Source: Dyadobacter psychrotolerans
Lineage (GTDB): Bacteria; Bacteroidota; Bacteroidia; Cytophagales; Spirosomataceae
Length of the DNA: 64,000 nucleotides
Assembly: GCF_004349265.1 (NCBI RefSeq)
Contig: NZ_SMFL01000002.1
Location: 310,001 to 374,000, forward strand
Reading direction: 5' to 3'
Under the pieces are notes generated by a model, which was given only the letters and a program-made list of their open reading frames with translations, made no database searches and was not told the DNA's origin. Both the position numbers and the translations under genes were made by a program. Shown here in pieces: positions 9,243 to 18,823 of the stretch; positions within the stretch are counted from its first letter, which is position 1; each line of letters starts with the position of its first letter.

Positions 9243-9338
9243 ATAACAACTCATAGGTTAGAGCAAGGATCTTCGATTTTACAAAAATTGTAGTGACTAA
9301 TTCTCGAATACTTAGTAGGAATAAATAATCCGGACTTC

Positions 9339-10142
9339 TCAATAGAACCCAAAAGTATAACTACCCCAATAGCTTTGCCAATCAGCTTTTTTAACATTTC
9401 TGTTTGGGATCATGTGTACGGTGCTGATCATCCATTTGCCTGTCTGTTCGACAGGGAAGGCAACATTTCCATTTTTATCACTTCTGAGCATCTCATGCGT
9501 GGTTTTGCCCTCCACCATGTGCCAGGCGAGCACAAGCGCATTGGGTAACGGGGTGTTGCCGAAAAGAATTTTAAAGGCGAGGGGCCCTTTTGATTTTTGT
9601 GCATAAGGATTTTGAGCAGGTATAATTTCCAGTTGCATTCCGGTATTGATGGCATAGGTATCATCCTTTTCAGAACCTACCTGAATCAACGTTTTTACGC
9701 AGCGCTGGTATAATTCTCTTCCTGATTTTAAAGTATCATTGCTTTGCTGCCGAACTTTGATGACATTATCGAGCCCTTCCGTACGAAGGTATTCATTGAA
9801 CTGCCCGGCTTCAAGCTCTATAAATTTGCTGGTGTTGCTGAAAGCGATCAGGTGGTTGCCTTCACGGGCGAACGCGATGTCGATGCTGCTGAGGCTGTCT
9901 CCCGAAACCTTGTTTCGGATGTCCTGTTTCTTTGAGTTTGCATAGTGGTCTAATTTCAGAACCTGGTATTTGTGCCCATTGGAGTTCGTACCCTGATAGT
10001 CTTCCCCAACCATGAGTTCGATGCGGACTTTTTCATTTTTTTTAAGCCAGAATTTGATTGGTTCAAGCCAGAATTCATGGGCAAATGTCAGTGTACACAA
10101 AAGTGACAGACTGATAAGAGAAAGTAAGCGCTTGATTTTCAT
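9339..10142 (-). CDS. DUF4198 domain periplasmic protein
   Basis: A 267-residue protein with a signal peptide ending near LTFA, so that the mature protein begins HEFWLEP, the hallmark opening of DUF4198 proteins. These are periplasmic, with an Ig-like beta fold, and often sit beside metal-uptake genes (nickel, cobalt, iron). The later region GNTPLPNALVLAW and the FPVEQTGKWMISTVHMIP tail agree with the family. It is transcribed divergently from the small Cys protein/TonB receptor/PepSY genes that begin at 10394, which supports a link to metal acquisition. Confidence 0.85.
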   Translation of the reverse strand: MKIKRLLSLISLSLLCTLTFAHEFWLEPIKFWLKKNEKVRIELMVGEDYQGTNSNGHKYQVLKLDHYANSKKQDIRNKVSGDSLSSIDIAFAREGNHLIAFSNTSKFIELEAGQFNEYLRTEGLDNVIKVRQQSNDTLKSGRELYQRCVKTLIQVGSEKDDTYAINTGMQLEIIPAQNPYAQKSKGPLAFKILFGNTPLPNALVLAWHMVEGKTTHEMLRSDKNGNVAFPVEQTGKWMISTVHMIPNRNVKKADWQSYWGSYTFGFY

Positions 10143-10393
10143 ACAGGTTATTGGGTACGTTGAATTGCAAAATGATGTTTTCAGAATGGTTGCCGGACGA
10201 ATTTATCCGTCCAGGTCATCCTTTATAGATTGTAAAAGTAAACTTAGAAACAATAATTAAATAATGGTCAATGGACATGGTAGAATGCTTTGGAAAAATG
10301 CCATAATGAAAAGATTGTACCATTAAAATCTGAAACTTTCACACGCAAATGTGCAGCGCAAGATAATCCATGGTTATATTTGCCAAAGATCTG

Positions 10394-10780
10394 ATGCGTA
10401 CAGTTATAATCTACATATGGCTTATTACTACAATCCTGCCGACTTTTAGTCAGTGGGGTACCATCGCATATTACCAGATCAACAAGGAGTATATAACCCG
10501 GATACTTTGCAAAAACCGGGATAAACCGCAGCTGGAGTGCAACGGCCGTTGCTATCTGGCCAAGATGCTGAAAGAACAGCAGGAAAAAGAGGATCAAAAT
10601 ACCAGTGAACAGATTCAAAACATACCTTCACTTCAGCTTTTTACTTCTCCTGATACTTCTTTTGCTTTTTTAACAGTCAATTTTTCACAAAATAAGCAGC
10701 AAACCTTCTCTTACCGGCTGGGGACCTACCTGGCGCCGCTTTCCATTCTCGTTCCACCCCCTTGTTTACAGTTGGCTTAA
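10394..10780 (+). CDS. small membrane/exported protein with Cys cluster
   Basis: A 128-residue protein starting MRTVIIYIWLITTILPTFS, a probable signal or signal-anchor. It is followed by a short segment with three closely spaced cysteines (CKNRDKPQLECNGRC) and a Lys/Glu/Gln-rich stretch. The end is hydrophobic with a Pro-Pro-Pro-Cys. No named family is recognised. It directly precedes a siderophore-type TonB receptor and a PepSY reductase-like gene on the same strand. The cysteines and context suggest metal or haem handling, which is inference only. ATG at 10394 is chosen over 10370 because it starts at the hydrophobic leader. Confidence 0.65.
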   Translation: MRTVIIYIWLITTILPTFSQWGTIAYYQINKEYITRILCKNRDKPQLECNGRCYLAKMLKEQQEKEDQNTSEQIQNIPSLQLFTSPDTSFAFLTVNFSQNKQQTFSYRLGTYLAPLSILVPPPCLQLA

Positions 10781-10910
10781 CGTTTCTGACAGGCAGACCG
10801 TAGCCCCGTGAAGCATCCGTTTTTTTACGGACACCATACCTTTTTGGATTAAGACATTAAATCACACCCTTTCAAATATGAGTAGGGTCAGTTACCATTT
10901 TATCGTTCAA

Positions 10911-13274
10911 ATGAAAATCAAATATCTGTTTCTGTTATTTTTTATTTTAAATAGCTGTTTTAATTCCCAAGCTCAATCTGGAACCGGAGCGCTCAGTGGC
11001 CGTATTGTCAATGCGGATCAGCAGGCCATTACAGGCGCATCCATCACTTTACAGAACACCAGTCTGGGAACCATTACGGATTCCAAAGGTCAGTTCAGCC
11101 TGACAGGTATCACGCCCGGATCTTACATTTTATCGGTTTCGAATGTGGGTTATACTGCTTACAGCCAAAGTATTCGAATTTCGAAAGGGAAAAACCCTTT
11201 TCTTGACCTGCAGCTTTCAGAAAGCAGGCAGGAGTTGGAGGAGGTTGTGGTAAGTACGGCTAAAAATCGCTACCAGGTACTGAATTCCAATGCATCCACC
11301 CGCACCAATACACCGCTGCTTTCCACGCCTCAATCTGTGCAGGTGATGTCATCTCAGGTTCTGCGCGACCGCCAGGCATTCACTTTAAATGAGATTGCAG
11401 GTTCTTTCACGGGCATGAAGGCAAACAACGGAAACGGTAATTTTCAAATACGCGGCTTCACGGCTTATTCGCCCAATGATGCCAGTTTTTTGCTTTACAA
11501 TGGAATACGGGGAAACCTGTTCCTGTGGAGCCAGCAGCCATTGCTTTACAATATTGAATCGGTTGAGCTTCTGCGTGGTCCTTCGGGCGCTTTATTTAGT
11601 GAAGGTTCTCCGGGTGGGGTGGTCAATTTTGTTACGAAAAAGCCTTTATCTGAAAAATGGGCCAGCGTGGATTTTTCTTTGGGTAGCTGGGGTTTTGGGC
11701 GCGCATCGGTGGATTTCACCGGGCCGGCTGATGGTCAGAAAAAGCTTTTGTACCGGGCCATTGCCGGTTACGACCGCTCAGAGAGTTTCCGGGATTATCA
11801 GAACAAGCAAAACGTGTTCCTCGCTCCGTCTTTGACTTACCTTTTCAGCAGGAGAACTTCCTTAAGCCTGGAACTGAATTACGCCTATCAAAAGGCGGTT
11901 CAGCAGTATGACAACGGAAGTTTTATTTATACGCGGCCTGATGGCAGTTTTGATTTTAAGCATTATGCAAACAACCTGACGATCCAAAGTCCGACGGATT
12001 ATGGCAAAACACACAATGCATCCGCTACATTAACTTTCGATCATAAGATCAGTGACAACCTGAAATTCACGGTCGTGGAGCGGGCAGTGCGTAACAAGCT
12101 GGATTTCACAGATCACATACCGGTGGGAAGGATTCGCAATGACAGTATCAGCCGGGGATATCAGGATTGGCTGACCGACAGGTTCAGTCTGCAGACAACT
12201 GCATTTGCCACTTACAGCACAAAAACAGGCCGGGTTGGCCACCAGATTATTGTGGGTACAGATTACAACCGTTACGGATGGACACAGAACGACTACCAAT
12301 ACAAATCTTCCACCCGCATTTCTATATTGAATCCGAATTATGCGGGCAGTGTTCCTGACGCTTCCGTCCCGGCAGACGAATCCGATGATAACAAACGCAT
12401 TACCAACCTGATCGGCGGCTACATTCAGGACCAGGTAAGTGTTGGTAAATTAAAAGTGCTGCTATCGCTGCGTTATGACAGTTACAACGGAAAGGAAACG
12501 CCATTATCTGACCGCGACAACAAACAGGGTGACGAGCTGCAGGCTTCGGGATGGATTCCCAGGATCGGACTGGTGTATTTGCCTGTGAAGAATTTGTCCA
12601 TTTATGGCACGTATCTGAAATCATTCAATCCTCAGACTTCCAATAATGTGCTGGCTGGCGGACCTTTCCCAACCCGGCAGGCGACCCAGTACGAAGTGGG
12701 CTCGAAAGCGGATCTTTTCAGCAGCCGGTTGTCGGCCACAGTATCATTGTATCAGATCAACTATGCCAACATTCTCACAGCAGCACCCACAGAGGAAAAT
12801 TCTCACCGGCAGGCAGCGATCGACGGTACGCGTAGCCGTGGAGGTGAGTTCTCGGTAACGGGCAATCTCAATGGGCTCAGCCTGATCGCGGGATATGCTT
12901 TTAATGGACATGTACTTGTAAGCACGAGCAATTATGGAAAAAAAGGCGACCGTTTTGCCAATGCGCCGAAACATCAGATCAATTTGTGGGGCAAGTACGC
13001 GCTTTCAGGAGCGCTTAAAGGGTTTGGTCTGGCAGCAGGCGTGCGTTATGTGAGCGACCAGGTGGGTCTTCTGACCAACCAGAATTTTGTCTTTCCGTCG
13101 TACACGGTTCTGGATGCGGCGCTTTCTTACCAGCGGAACAGGTTTCAGGTTCAGCTCAACGCGTATAACCTGACCAATAAACACTATTTCACCGGAAGCC
13201 GGTCGGGCGTGACACTGGCCGGATTGGGCGATCCGCTGAATGTAAGGGTAGGGGTTAGCTATCATCTCTGGTAA
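10911..13274 (+). CDS. TonB-dependent siderophore receptor
   Basis: A 787-residue outer-membrane receptor. A signal peptide ends near NSQAQ, then a CarboxypepD_reg-like domain (about 25-105) and the TonB-box region EEVVVSTAKNRY. The plug contains TPQSVQVMSSQVL and FQIRGF, characteristic of siderophore receptors (TIGR01783 type), plus ESVELLRGPSGALFSEGSPGG. The barrel ends VRVGVSYHLW with the terminal aromatic. It is followed 28 bp downstream by a PepSY membrane protein, a common pair for siderophore uptake and reduction. ATG at 10911 is used because it begins the signal peptide; an ATG at 10878 would put 11 residues in front of it. Confidence 0.93.
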   Translation: MKIKYLFLLFFILNSCFNSQAQSGTGALSGRIVNADQQAITGASITLQNTSLGTITDSKGQFSLTGITPGSYILSVSNVGYTAYSQSIRISKGKNPFLDLQLSESRQELEEVVVSTAKNRYQVLNSNASTRTNTPLLSTPQSVQVMSSQVLRDRQAFTLNEIAGSFTGMKANNGNGNFQIRGFTAYSPNDASFLLYNGIRGNLFLWSQQPLLYNIESVELLRGPSGALFSEGSPGGVVNFVTKKPLSEKWASVDFSLGSWGFGRASVDFTGPADGQKKLLYRAIAGYDRSESFRDYQNKQNVFLAPSLTYLFSRRTSLSLELNYAYQKAVQQYDNGSFIYTRPDGSFDFKHYANNLTIQSPTDYGKTHNASATLTFDHKISDNLKFTVVERAVRNKLDFTDHIPVGRIRNDSISRGYQDWLTDRFSLQTTAFATYSTKTGRVGHQIIVGTDYNRYGWTQNDYQYKSSTRISILNPNYAGSVPDASVPADESDDNKRITNLIGGYIQDQVSVGKLKVLLSLRYDSYNGKETPLSDRDNKQGDELQASGWIPRIGLVYLPVKNLSIYGTYLKSFNPQTSNNVLAGGPFPTRQATQYEVGSKADLFSSRLSATVSLYQINYANILTAAPTEENSHRQAAIDGTRSRGGEFSVTGNLNGLSLIAGYAFNGHVLVSTSNYGKKGDRFANAPKHQINLWGKYALSGALKGFGLAAGVRYVSDQVGLLTNQNFVFPSYTVLDAALSYQRNRFQVQLNAYNLTNKHYFTGSRSGVTLAGLGDPLNVRVGVSYHLW

Positions 13275-13302
13275 TTCATATTTGTTAATGATCAGAATAT
13301 AG

Positions 13303-14439
13303 ATGAAAAAATCATCACTCAGCCGAAAGCTTTTTAAGCTGCATAGCTGGCTTGGCTTGTTTACGGGTATATTTTTGATCCTGCTTGGATTAAGCGGCTC
13401 CGTCCTGGTTTTCAGAACGGAGCTGGATCATTTCTTCAACCGGGATTTACTCCACGTTTCACATGCACAGACCAAGGTTCCCGATCAGGTCCTGCGGAAT
13501 TGCTATGACAGGATCACCAGCCGGTATCCGAACCTGGACGGTATTGCCTGGGTCAATCCGGATGCCGGGCCGGATGAAGCTTATAATTTCCGGATCTATT
13601 TTAATGACGCGCGTCTGATGACCTACGATCTGGGGTTGATTTCTTTTGATCCATATACCTTCGCAGTTCTCAGAGAGGGGCCGGCGAGCCATTTTACGCC
13701 GAGCTTTATCGAATGGCTTTTTCAGTTTCATTTCAGTTTCCAGCTGGGTATGCCAGGGGCTGCATTGACGGCCATTTTTGGGATCACGATGCTGCTCTCG
13801 CTGCTTACCGGGGCGGTGGTATACCGGAAAATGCTTTGGAAAGTGCTGACCTTTCGGGTAAAGATCAACCGGAAAAACTGGCGTACAATAAGCTCCGATC
13901 TGCACCGGATCGTTGGTGTGTGGTCTATGCTTTTGAACGCGGTGATCTTCTTCACCGGTTTCTGGATGAATATGTTTGCATTTAAACCAAAAACCTGGCA
14001 GAATGAGCTGGTACCGACCAAACCTAATACGCACATTTCCGTTTCGCCGGACCGGATGTATCAGCAGGCGCTGCTCGCCATGCCGGATCTGGAGCCTACC
14101 TATGTTTACCTGCCAACACAGCCAGAGCGCAAGTTCGAGGTCAGAGGTTATGAAAAAGGGCAGTTGAAATTATGGGGCAGCGGCAATTCGGTGCGGCTGG
14201 ACCAGCAAAGCGGGGAAGTTCTAAAAATCACCCGCCTGCGCGAAAAACCTTTGGGCGAACGGATTGAGGCGACTTTTTTCACTTTACATGTAGGTAACTT
14301 TGGCGGACTTGCAGTCAAGATTCTTTATGTTATCATAGGACTTACACCCGGGTTGTTAACTGTTACAGGCTTTCTGTTGTGGTGGCGGCGCTGGCGGAAG
14401 AATACAAGTTCTGAGCCAGAGAGAAGGGTTGTTAATTAA
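13303..14439 (+). CDS. PepSY-associated transmembrane protein (siderophore reductase-like)
   Basis: A 378-residue integral membrane protein of the PepSY_TM family. The first TM carries the family pattern KLHSWLGLFTGIFLILLGLS. Further TM helices lie near 155-175 (ALTAIFGITMLLSLLTGAVV), 200-225 (the LHRIVGVWSMLLNAVIFFTG segment) and 335-365. Conserved histidines sit beside the helices, as in proposed haem-binding reductases such as FoxB/FegB-like proteins. It immediately follows the siderophore receptor. It probably reduces or releases iron from the imported chelate in the inner membrane, by family analogy. Confidence 0.88.
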   Translation: MKKSSLSRKLFKLHSWLGLFTGIFLILLGLSGSVLVFRTELDHFFNRDLLHVSHAQTKVPDQVLRNCYDRITSRYPNLDGIAWVNPDAGPDEAYNFRIYFNDARLMTYDLGLISFDPYTFAVLREGPASHFTPSFIEWLFQFHFSFQLGMPGAALTAIFGITMLLSLLTGAVVYRKMLWKVLTFRVKINRKNWRTISSDLHRIVGVWSMLLNAVIFFTGFWMNMFAFKPKTWQNELVPTKPNTHISVSPDRMYQQALLAMPDLEPTYVYLPTQPERKFEVRGYEKGQLKLWGSGNSVRLDQQSGEVLKITRLREKPLGERIEATFFTLHVGNFGGLAVKILYVIIGLTPGLLTVTGFLLWWRRWRKNTSSEPERRVVN

Positions 14440-14903
14440 AAGGATGAAGACATTTGCCGAATCAGGAATATTCAGATCAGTAAATAGCAACAAAAAATAG
14501 GCCATGATTTCTCGATGATCCATATTTAAGCATTGATCTTGAAAATTTAAGATAATGCTTTAAATTTTGAGGTAAATTCAAAAGAGTTGCTGAGAGACTT
14601 CGAGTGGTGTATCAGATTATCATGCAAAGGAAGCTCGCCGCCTCTAAACAACCTGTAATCAAAAGTCGGTTTGTTGAATTCAATGTTCCATACAAAGAGC
14701 AGGTCCTCCCTATTGATAGTACCTTTCAGATGCGACTACTCCGCATCCGCAAAGCGAATGAACCGATTGACATCTTCTCGTCGTGTTCAAAAAGAGGTAA
14801 TGATCAGACCTGTGCAACGATTATAACTACACAATCGACCAGTAAGACTACACTTCACTGCTGGTTCGTTCGGAGCTTTGTATCAACCAAATTTTGATCT
14901 AGT
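14440..14903. other. intergenic, no supported gene
   Basis: A 464-bp gap between the PepSY gene and the SDR gene. A 97-codon plus-strand frame at 14604-14897 exists, but it has no recognisable domain and its amino-acid composition is poor (Cys, Thr and Ser-rich at the end), so it is not called. It may hold the promoter of the SDR-AraC pair. No hairpin terminator was recognised. Confidence 0.5.
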
Positions 14904-15644
14904 ATGAAAAATGGAATTGAAGGCAAAGTAGTGGTTATTACCGGTGCAAGCAGTGGAATGGGTGAGGCTATGGCCGAGTTGCTTTCGGACTATGGCGCAA
15001 AAGTCGTGCTGGGCGCTCGGCGGGCAGACCGGCTCGAATCTGTGGCAACACGCATTAAAAGCGCAGGTGGTCAGGTGGTCTGGCTGGAAATGGATGTGAA
15101 GCGCAGGGAGGATGTGCAAAGGCTTGCAAATCTGGCAATTACTGCTTTTGGGAGGCTGGATGTAATGGTTAACAATGCGGGTGTTAGCCAGCTGCAACGC
15201 ATGGAAGAACTCGATGTGGAGGGCTGGGAGCAGATGATCGATGTCAATGTAAAAGGTGTACTTTATGGTATTGCAGCAGCATTGCCGATATTTAAATCGC
15301 AGGGTTCAGGGCACATTATTAATATTATTTCAACGGCTGGCATCAGCATTGTGCCAACAATGGGTGTATATGCCGCTACAAAAAATGCGGTGCGGACAAT
15401 TAGCGAGGCACTCCGGCAAGAATCCGCAGGACGCTGGCGCGTAACAGGCATTTCGCCGGGTTTTGTAGCCACGGAATTTATCAGTAATATCAAAAATGAA
15501 AGCATGCGAACTGCTATTCAGAACAAAGCGGACGAAATTGCAATCCCTGCCAAAGCCATTGCCGATGCCGTTGCTTATGCGATTGGGCAGCCTGACAATG
15601 TGGATGTAGGTGACATTATCATCCGTCCGACAGTCCAGGATTGA
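14904..15644 (+). CDS. short-chain dehydrogenase/reductase (classical SDR)
   Basis: A 246-residue classical SDR. The Rossmann fold opens with VVITGASSGMGEAMA (the TGxxxGxG cofactor motif) and an Arg-rich turn after strand 2 (GARRADR), which suggests NADP(H) preference. Further motifs are NNAG, the catalytic ISTAG serine, and YAATK with the Tyr and Lys. The length is normal. The substrate cannot be predicted. It is followed 45 bp downstream by an AraC regulator on the same strand, which may control it. Confidence 0.92.
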   Translation: MKNGIEGKVVVITGASSGMGEAMAELLSDYGAKVVLGARRADRLESVATRIKSAGGQVVWLEMDVKRREDVQRLANLAITAFGRLDVMVNNAGVSQLQRMEELDVEGWEQMIDVNVKGVLYGIAAALPIFKSQGSGHIINIISTAGISIVPTMGVYAATKNAVRTISEALRQESAGRWRVTGISPGFVATEFISNIKNESMRTAIQNKADEIAIPAKAIADAVAYAIGQPDNVDVGDIIIRPTVQD

Positions 15645-15689
15645 GGCGTTGCGCATTAATTTTTATAATATCTGTAAGTCTATCATACC

Positions 15690-16589
15690 ATGCAACCAAT
15701 CATTTTTGACAATATCTCAGCATTGATGCAGCGGCTTCATTTACCGAAGCCGCTGCACCCGCTTGTTGCCTTGGTGCATTATGACCAGACCAAACCAGAC
15801 GTCAGCGACGCGGGAAGCCGATACCTGTTGCATTTTTATAAAATAGCCTTCAAATCAAAGTTTAGCGGGCGGGCAAAATACGGGCCAGGCTCTTATGATT
15901 TTCGGGAGGGAGGCATTGCTTTTGTCGCACCAAACCAGTTGGTCGAATTATCGGCAGATTTGAAAGAACACGAGGGTTATGCCTTGTATTTTCATCCGGA
16001 TCTGTTGTTTCAGTATCCGCTAGGCAAGAGCATTCACCAGTATGGATTCTTTTCATATTCCGTTTCGGAGGCTTTGTTTCTTTCAGAAAAGGAAAAGGAA
16101 GTAATTTCGGCGTTGTTTGAATCTATTCGGACTGAACTGGAAAACAATATTGACCAATTTAGTCAGGATGTACTGGTGTCGCAGATCGAGTTGCTGCTGA
16201 ATCACTGCAACCGTTTTTACAACCGCCAGTTTTTAACTCGTAATGTACTGCATCACGATTTAATTGATCTGATGAATCTGTATCTCAAAGATCGTTTTGC
16301 AAACCAGCAAGCGCTCAACAGCGGATTACCCACGACCGGGGAAATAGCAGCATATTTAAAAGTTTCCCAGCGCTATTTATCAGATATGCTCAAATCTTTG
16401 ACGGGCAAAACTACGCAGGAGCACATTCATCTTCGGCTTTTGGAGAAGGCAAAAGAATTGTTGACCAGTCATTCGCTGACAACTGCGGAAGTGGCTTACC
16501 AATTAGGTTTTGAACATCCGCAATCGTTCAATAAGCTTTTTAAACAAAAAACCGGCTTGTCTCCTGCAGCTTTCCGGCAAAGACATTAA
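15690..16589 (+). CDS. AraC-family transcriptional regulator
   Basis: A 299-residue regulator. The N-terminal part (about 20-170) is cupin-like, ending in a helical dimerisation region. The C-terminal AraC double helix-turn-helix (about 200-297) shows EIAAYLKVSQRYLSDMLK for the first unit and EVAYQLGFEHPQSFNKLFK for the second, followed by KTGLSPAAFR. It is co-directional with the upstream SDR. Family assignment is secure; the effector is unknown. Confidence 0.92.
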   Translation: MQPIIFDNISALMQRLHLPKPLHPLVALVHYDQTKPDVSDAGSRYLLHFYKIAFKSKFSGRAKYGPGSYDFREGGIAFVAPNQLVELSADLKEHEGYALYFHPDLLFQYPLGKSIHQYGFFSYSVSEALFLSEKEKEVISALFESIRTELENNIDQFSQDVLVSQIELLLNHCNRFYNRQFLTRNVLHHDLIDLMNLYLKDRFANQQALNSGLPTTGEIAAYLKVSQRYLSDMLKSLTGKTTQEHIHLRLLEKAKELLTSHSLTTAEVAYQLGFEHPQSFNKLFKQKTGLSPAAFRQRH

Positions 16590-16653
16590 ATATCAAAACA
16601 GTCATTCTTTCGGCTATCGCGCCAGCCACTGATAACGGAGAAGTAAGCCAGTC

Positions 16654-17484
16654 TTATAGCAACTTATCGTGCACCGCCTGATAGACCGTTCTGACTGCTG
16701 GCTGAAAGCCCAGGCTACGTGCAAGTGAGCTGTCGGAATGTAGATACCAGGGATCTGTGAGCGGCTCGGATGATGATTCCATCGTAACGCCGGCAAGCCC
16801 TGACAACTCATAAAGCGAAGTCGGTGCCTCGTCCGAAATATTCACGATGCGGCCATCCATGGTTCCTGCCAGTGCCATGTTTACTGCGGTGGCTATGTCA
16901 CGATGGTGAATGGTGCTCATTCTCATTGCGGGATGCCATTTGGCTGCAATTAAATGTTCTGGCAATGTTTCCAGATGTTTGTCCCCATCTCCATACACAA
17001 AGGGAAATCGCAGGATAGACCAGTTAATACCGGATTCACGCAGCTCCTTTTCAGCCGCAACTTTACTGGCGGGATACGCGTGTTGCGGATCAACATCGTC
17101 ATTCTCCCGGCCAGGATGGGGGTTGTTCTTATTGTAGACATGCGTAGTGCTTGCCAAAATGAAACGGGCACCAGGTGCATGCGCTTTTGCTGCATTGATC
17201 AGCTTACGGGTACCTTCAAGATTATTTTTCCAGATCAAATCAACGTCCTGCGTGCGGAAAATCGCTGCAAGATGGACGATTGCCGAAACACCCTTAACCG
17301 CCGCTGCCAGTGACGCTTCGTCCAGCAGATCAGCTTCTACGGCTGTGGCCCCGGCCGGAGCATCTTTTCCGCCGCGCACCAATGCGTGGCAGTAAAAGCC
17401 TGCGTCAACAAGGCGCGGTACAAGGCGGGCGCCAACAAGCCCGGTCACACCTGTTACTAAGATTGTCTTTGATTCTCTGCTCAT
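16654..17484 (-). CDS. NAD-dependent epimerase/dehydratase family protein
   Basis: About 276 residues of an extended SDR. The N-terminal cofactor loop is ILVTGVTGLVGARLV. ASTTHVYN marks the strand with the catalytic serine or threonine, and YPASKVAAEKE carries the YxxxK active site. The family acts on nucleotide sugars or carries out related reductions; the substrate is unknown. ATG at 17484 begins the usual MSRESKTILVTG start (a second ATG lies at 17493); the open frame extends upstream but overlaps the neighbouring AraC gene. The neighbouring AraC regulator is upstream on the same strand and may control it. Confidence 0.87.
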   Translation of the reverse strand: MSRESKTILVTGVTGLVGARLVPRLVDAGFYCHALVRGGKDAPAGATAVEADLLDEASLAAAVKGVSAIVHLAAIFRTQDVDLIWKNNLEGTRKLINAAKAHAPGARFILASTTHVYNKNNPHPGRENDDVDPQHAYPASKVAAEKELRESGINWSILRFPFVYGDGDKHLETLPEHLIAAKWHPAMRMSTIHHRDIATAVNMALAGTMDGRIVNISDEAPTSLYELSGLAGVTMESSSEPLTDPWYLHSDSSLARSLGFQPAVRTVYQAVHDKLL

Positions 17485-17554
17485 ATTTAACATTTTTTTG
17501 ATGAACAAAGCTCGGAAGATTCTTGGCGTCAGAGCTGGATGAAAGCCGCTCAAC

Positions 17555-18409
17555 TCAGGACAAATCCTGAAAAAAACCGGCAACGGTTTTCCCCGTCACC
17601 TTCTTGAACAAGCGGGAAAAATAATCCGGGTCATTAAATCCCAGATCGAAAGCCAGCTCTTTTACCGAAGTCCGTTCATTGTAATGCAAGCGCCTACGGG
17701 CTTCCAGTATCAACCGGTTGGTTATAAATTCTTTTGGCGAAAGTCCTGAGAAATGTTTGACAATCTGATATAAACTGTCTGTACTTACCGCGAGTTCTTC
17801 TGCAATGTTTCTGATAGTCGGGTGATCTGTGAGGTTGTTTTCAACAAATACCTTGAATCCGATAAACTTTTCAGTTCTTTGATCCGAAGGCTTTCTGTCA
17901 GCTGCAAAATAAGCGGTGTTAATCTCTGTCAAAAGGCTATTCAGATGGGCAAGGATTAAATCAGGATCGGTATCGGCCATGCTCAGTAAGCCCAGGAGGA
18001 TTTCAAAAATGGCCTTAACTCTGAGAGCCGCCGTCGGTAAAAAGCGGATCTTCTGCTGGTTAAGCGGGTTGAGCAGAAAAGGAAATTGCCGGGGTAATCT
18101 TGACAAGCATTCTTCATCAAAGCCCAGCTTGAAATAATCCGAGCCATGTGCGGTCGCCGGATATTCCTGAATTTGATGGGGTAATGCAAAAAGCAATTCA
18201 TGCTTTCCAATTTCAATTGTATCCAGATCCACAATATGGTGGCTGCGGCCATCTAAAACAAAAAGGAAAAAATAATATTGTAACCGGCTTGTGAATCCGG
18301 ATTTCGCAGCCGTTTCCGGGGATAAATGTCCGAACCCCGGGGTGACAATCCTTATCGGCAGTTGATTATTCTGGCTGAACTTTTCCGGGAACAAATTCTT
18401 GCTTCGCAT
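17555..18409 (-). CDS. AraC-family transcriptional regulator
   Basis: A 284-residue regulator with an N-terminal cupin-like effector region (about 15-160) and a C-terminal double HTH (about 190-284). HTH motifs are IAEELAVSTDSLYQIVK and ELAFDLGFNDPDYFSRLFK, followed by KVTGKTVAGF. It lies about 70 bp upstream of the epimerase-family gene on the same strand, so the two are probably one transcription unit or a regulator-target pair. Confidence 0.92.
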   Translation of the reverse strand: MRSKNLFPEKFSQNNQLPIRIVTPGFGHLSPETAAKSGFTSRLQYYFFLFVLDGRSHHIVDLDTIEIGKHELLFALPHQIQEYPATAHGSDYFKLGFDEECLSRLPRQFPFLLNPLNQQKIRFLPTAALRVKAIFEILLGLLSMADTDPDLILAHLNSLLTEINTAYFAADRKPSDQRTEKFIGFKVFVENNLTDHPTIRNIAEELAVSTDSLYQIVKHFSGLSPKEFITNRLILEARRRLHYNERTSVKELAFDLGFNDPDYFSRLFKKVTGKTVAGFFQDLS

Positions 18410-18485
18410 GCTTCAAGATGATAAAGTAGTCGACGTTGTTGTTAACGCGATGAATGGATGAATACGCTGATTTGGTTTCTGATTC

Positions 18486-18764
18486 TTACGAACGATAAAA
18501 ACCGTATATGAGCAAGCCAACCAGTATGGATTCAGTGATCCAGATAGTGCGCGTATTCGAATGTGAGATCCGTCGAATCAGAAAGTGGCCTCCCAGGCAT
18601 ACCGCCGTAATAGGCAGCCCGAGAACAATTTCGAGCGGATAATCCCTCTTTTGGTCCGGAGTTCCATAGAGCACGAAAAACAGTCCGTGCAGAATTTCGT
18701 ACAAGCCCAGTAGTGCTCCCAGCATAAGAGGCGTGATCCAGGTGAATAACTTTTCAATATTCAT
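18486..18764 (-). CDS. small membrane protein, unknown family
   Basis: A 92-residue protein with about three hydrophobic helices (about 10-33, 45-62 and 73-90) separated by short charged loops (TPDQKRD and RRISHSNTRT). No named domain is recognised. It lies between an AraC gene and the DUF1343 gene, all on the minus strand, with gaps of about 60-75 bp. Its start at 18764 is supported by a hydrophobic first helix directly after MNIEKLF. Confidence 0.6.
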   Translation of the reverse strand: MNIEKLFTWITPLMLGALLGLYEILHGLFFVLYGTPDQKRDYPLEIVLGLPITAVCLGGHFLIRRISHSNTRTIWITESILVGLLIYGFYRS

Positions 18765-18823
18765 AACACGGTCGGAATAATTTGGAGATTAATCATCAAT
18801 ATTCTCGGGTAACAATTTACTCA

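Noticed and set aside
10815..10845. Short TCCGT/ACGGA hairpin with T-run between the Cys protein and the siderophore receptor
   Set aside because: The stem is only 5 bp, too weak to call a terminator inside a likely operon.
14604..14897. 97-codon plus-strand frame upstream of the SDR gene
   Set aside because: No recognisable domain, poor composition and no support for a start; treated as non-coding.
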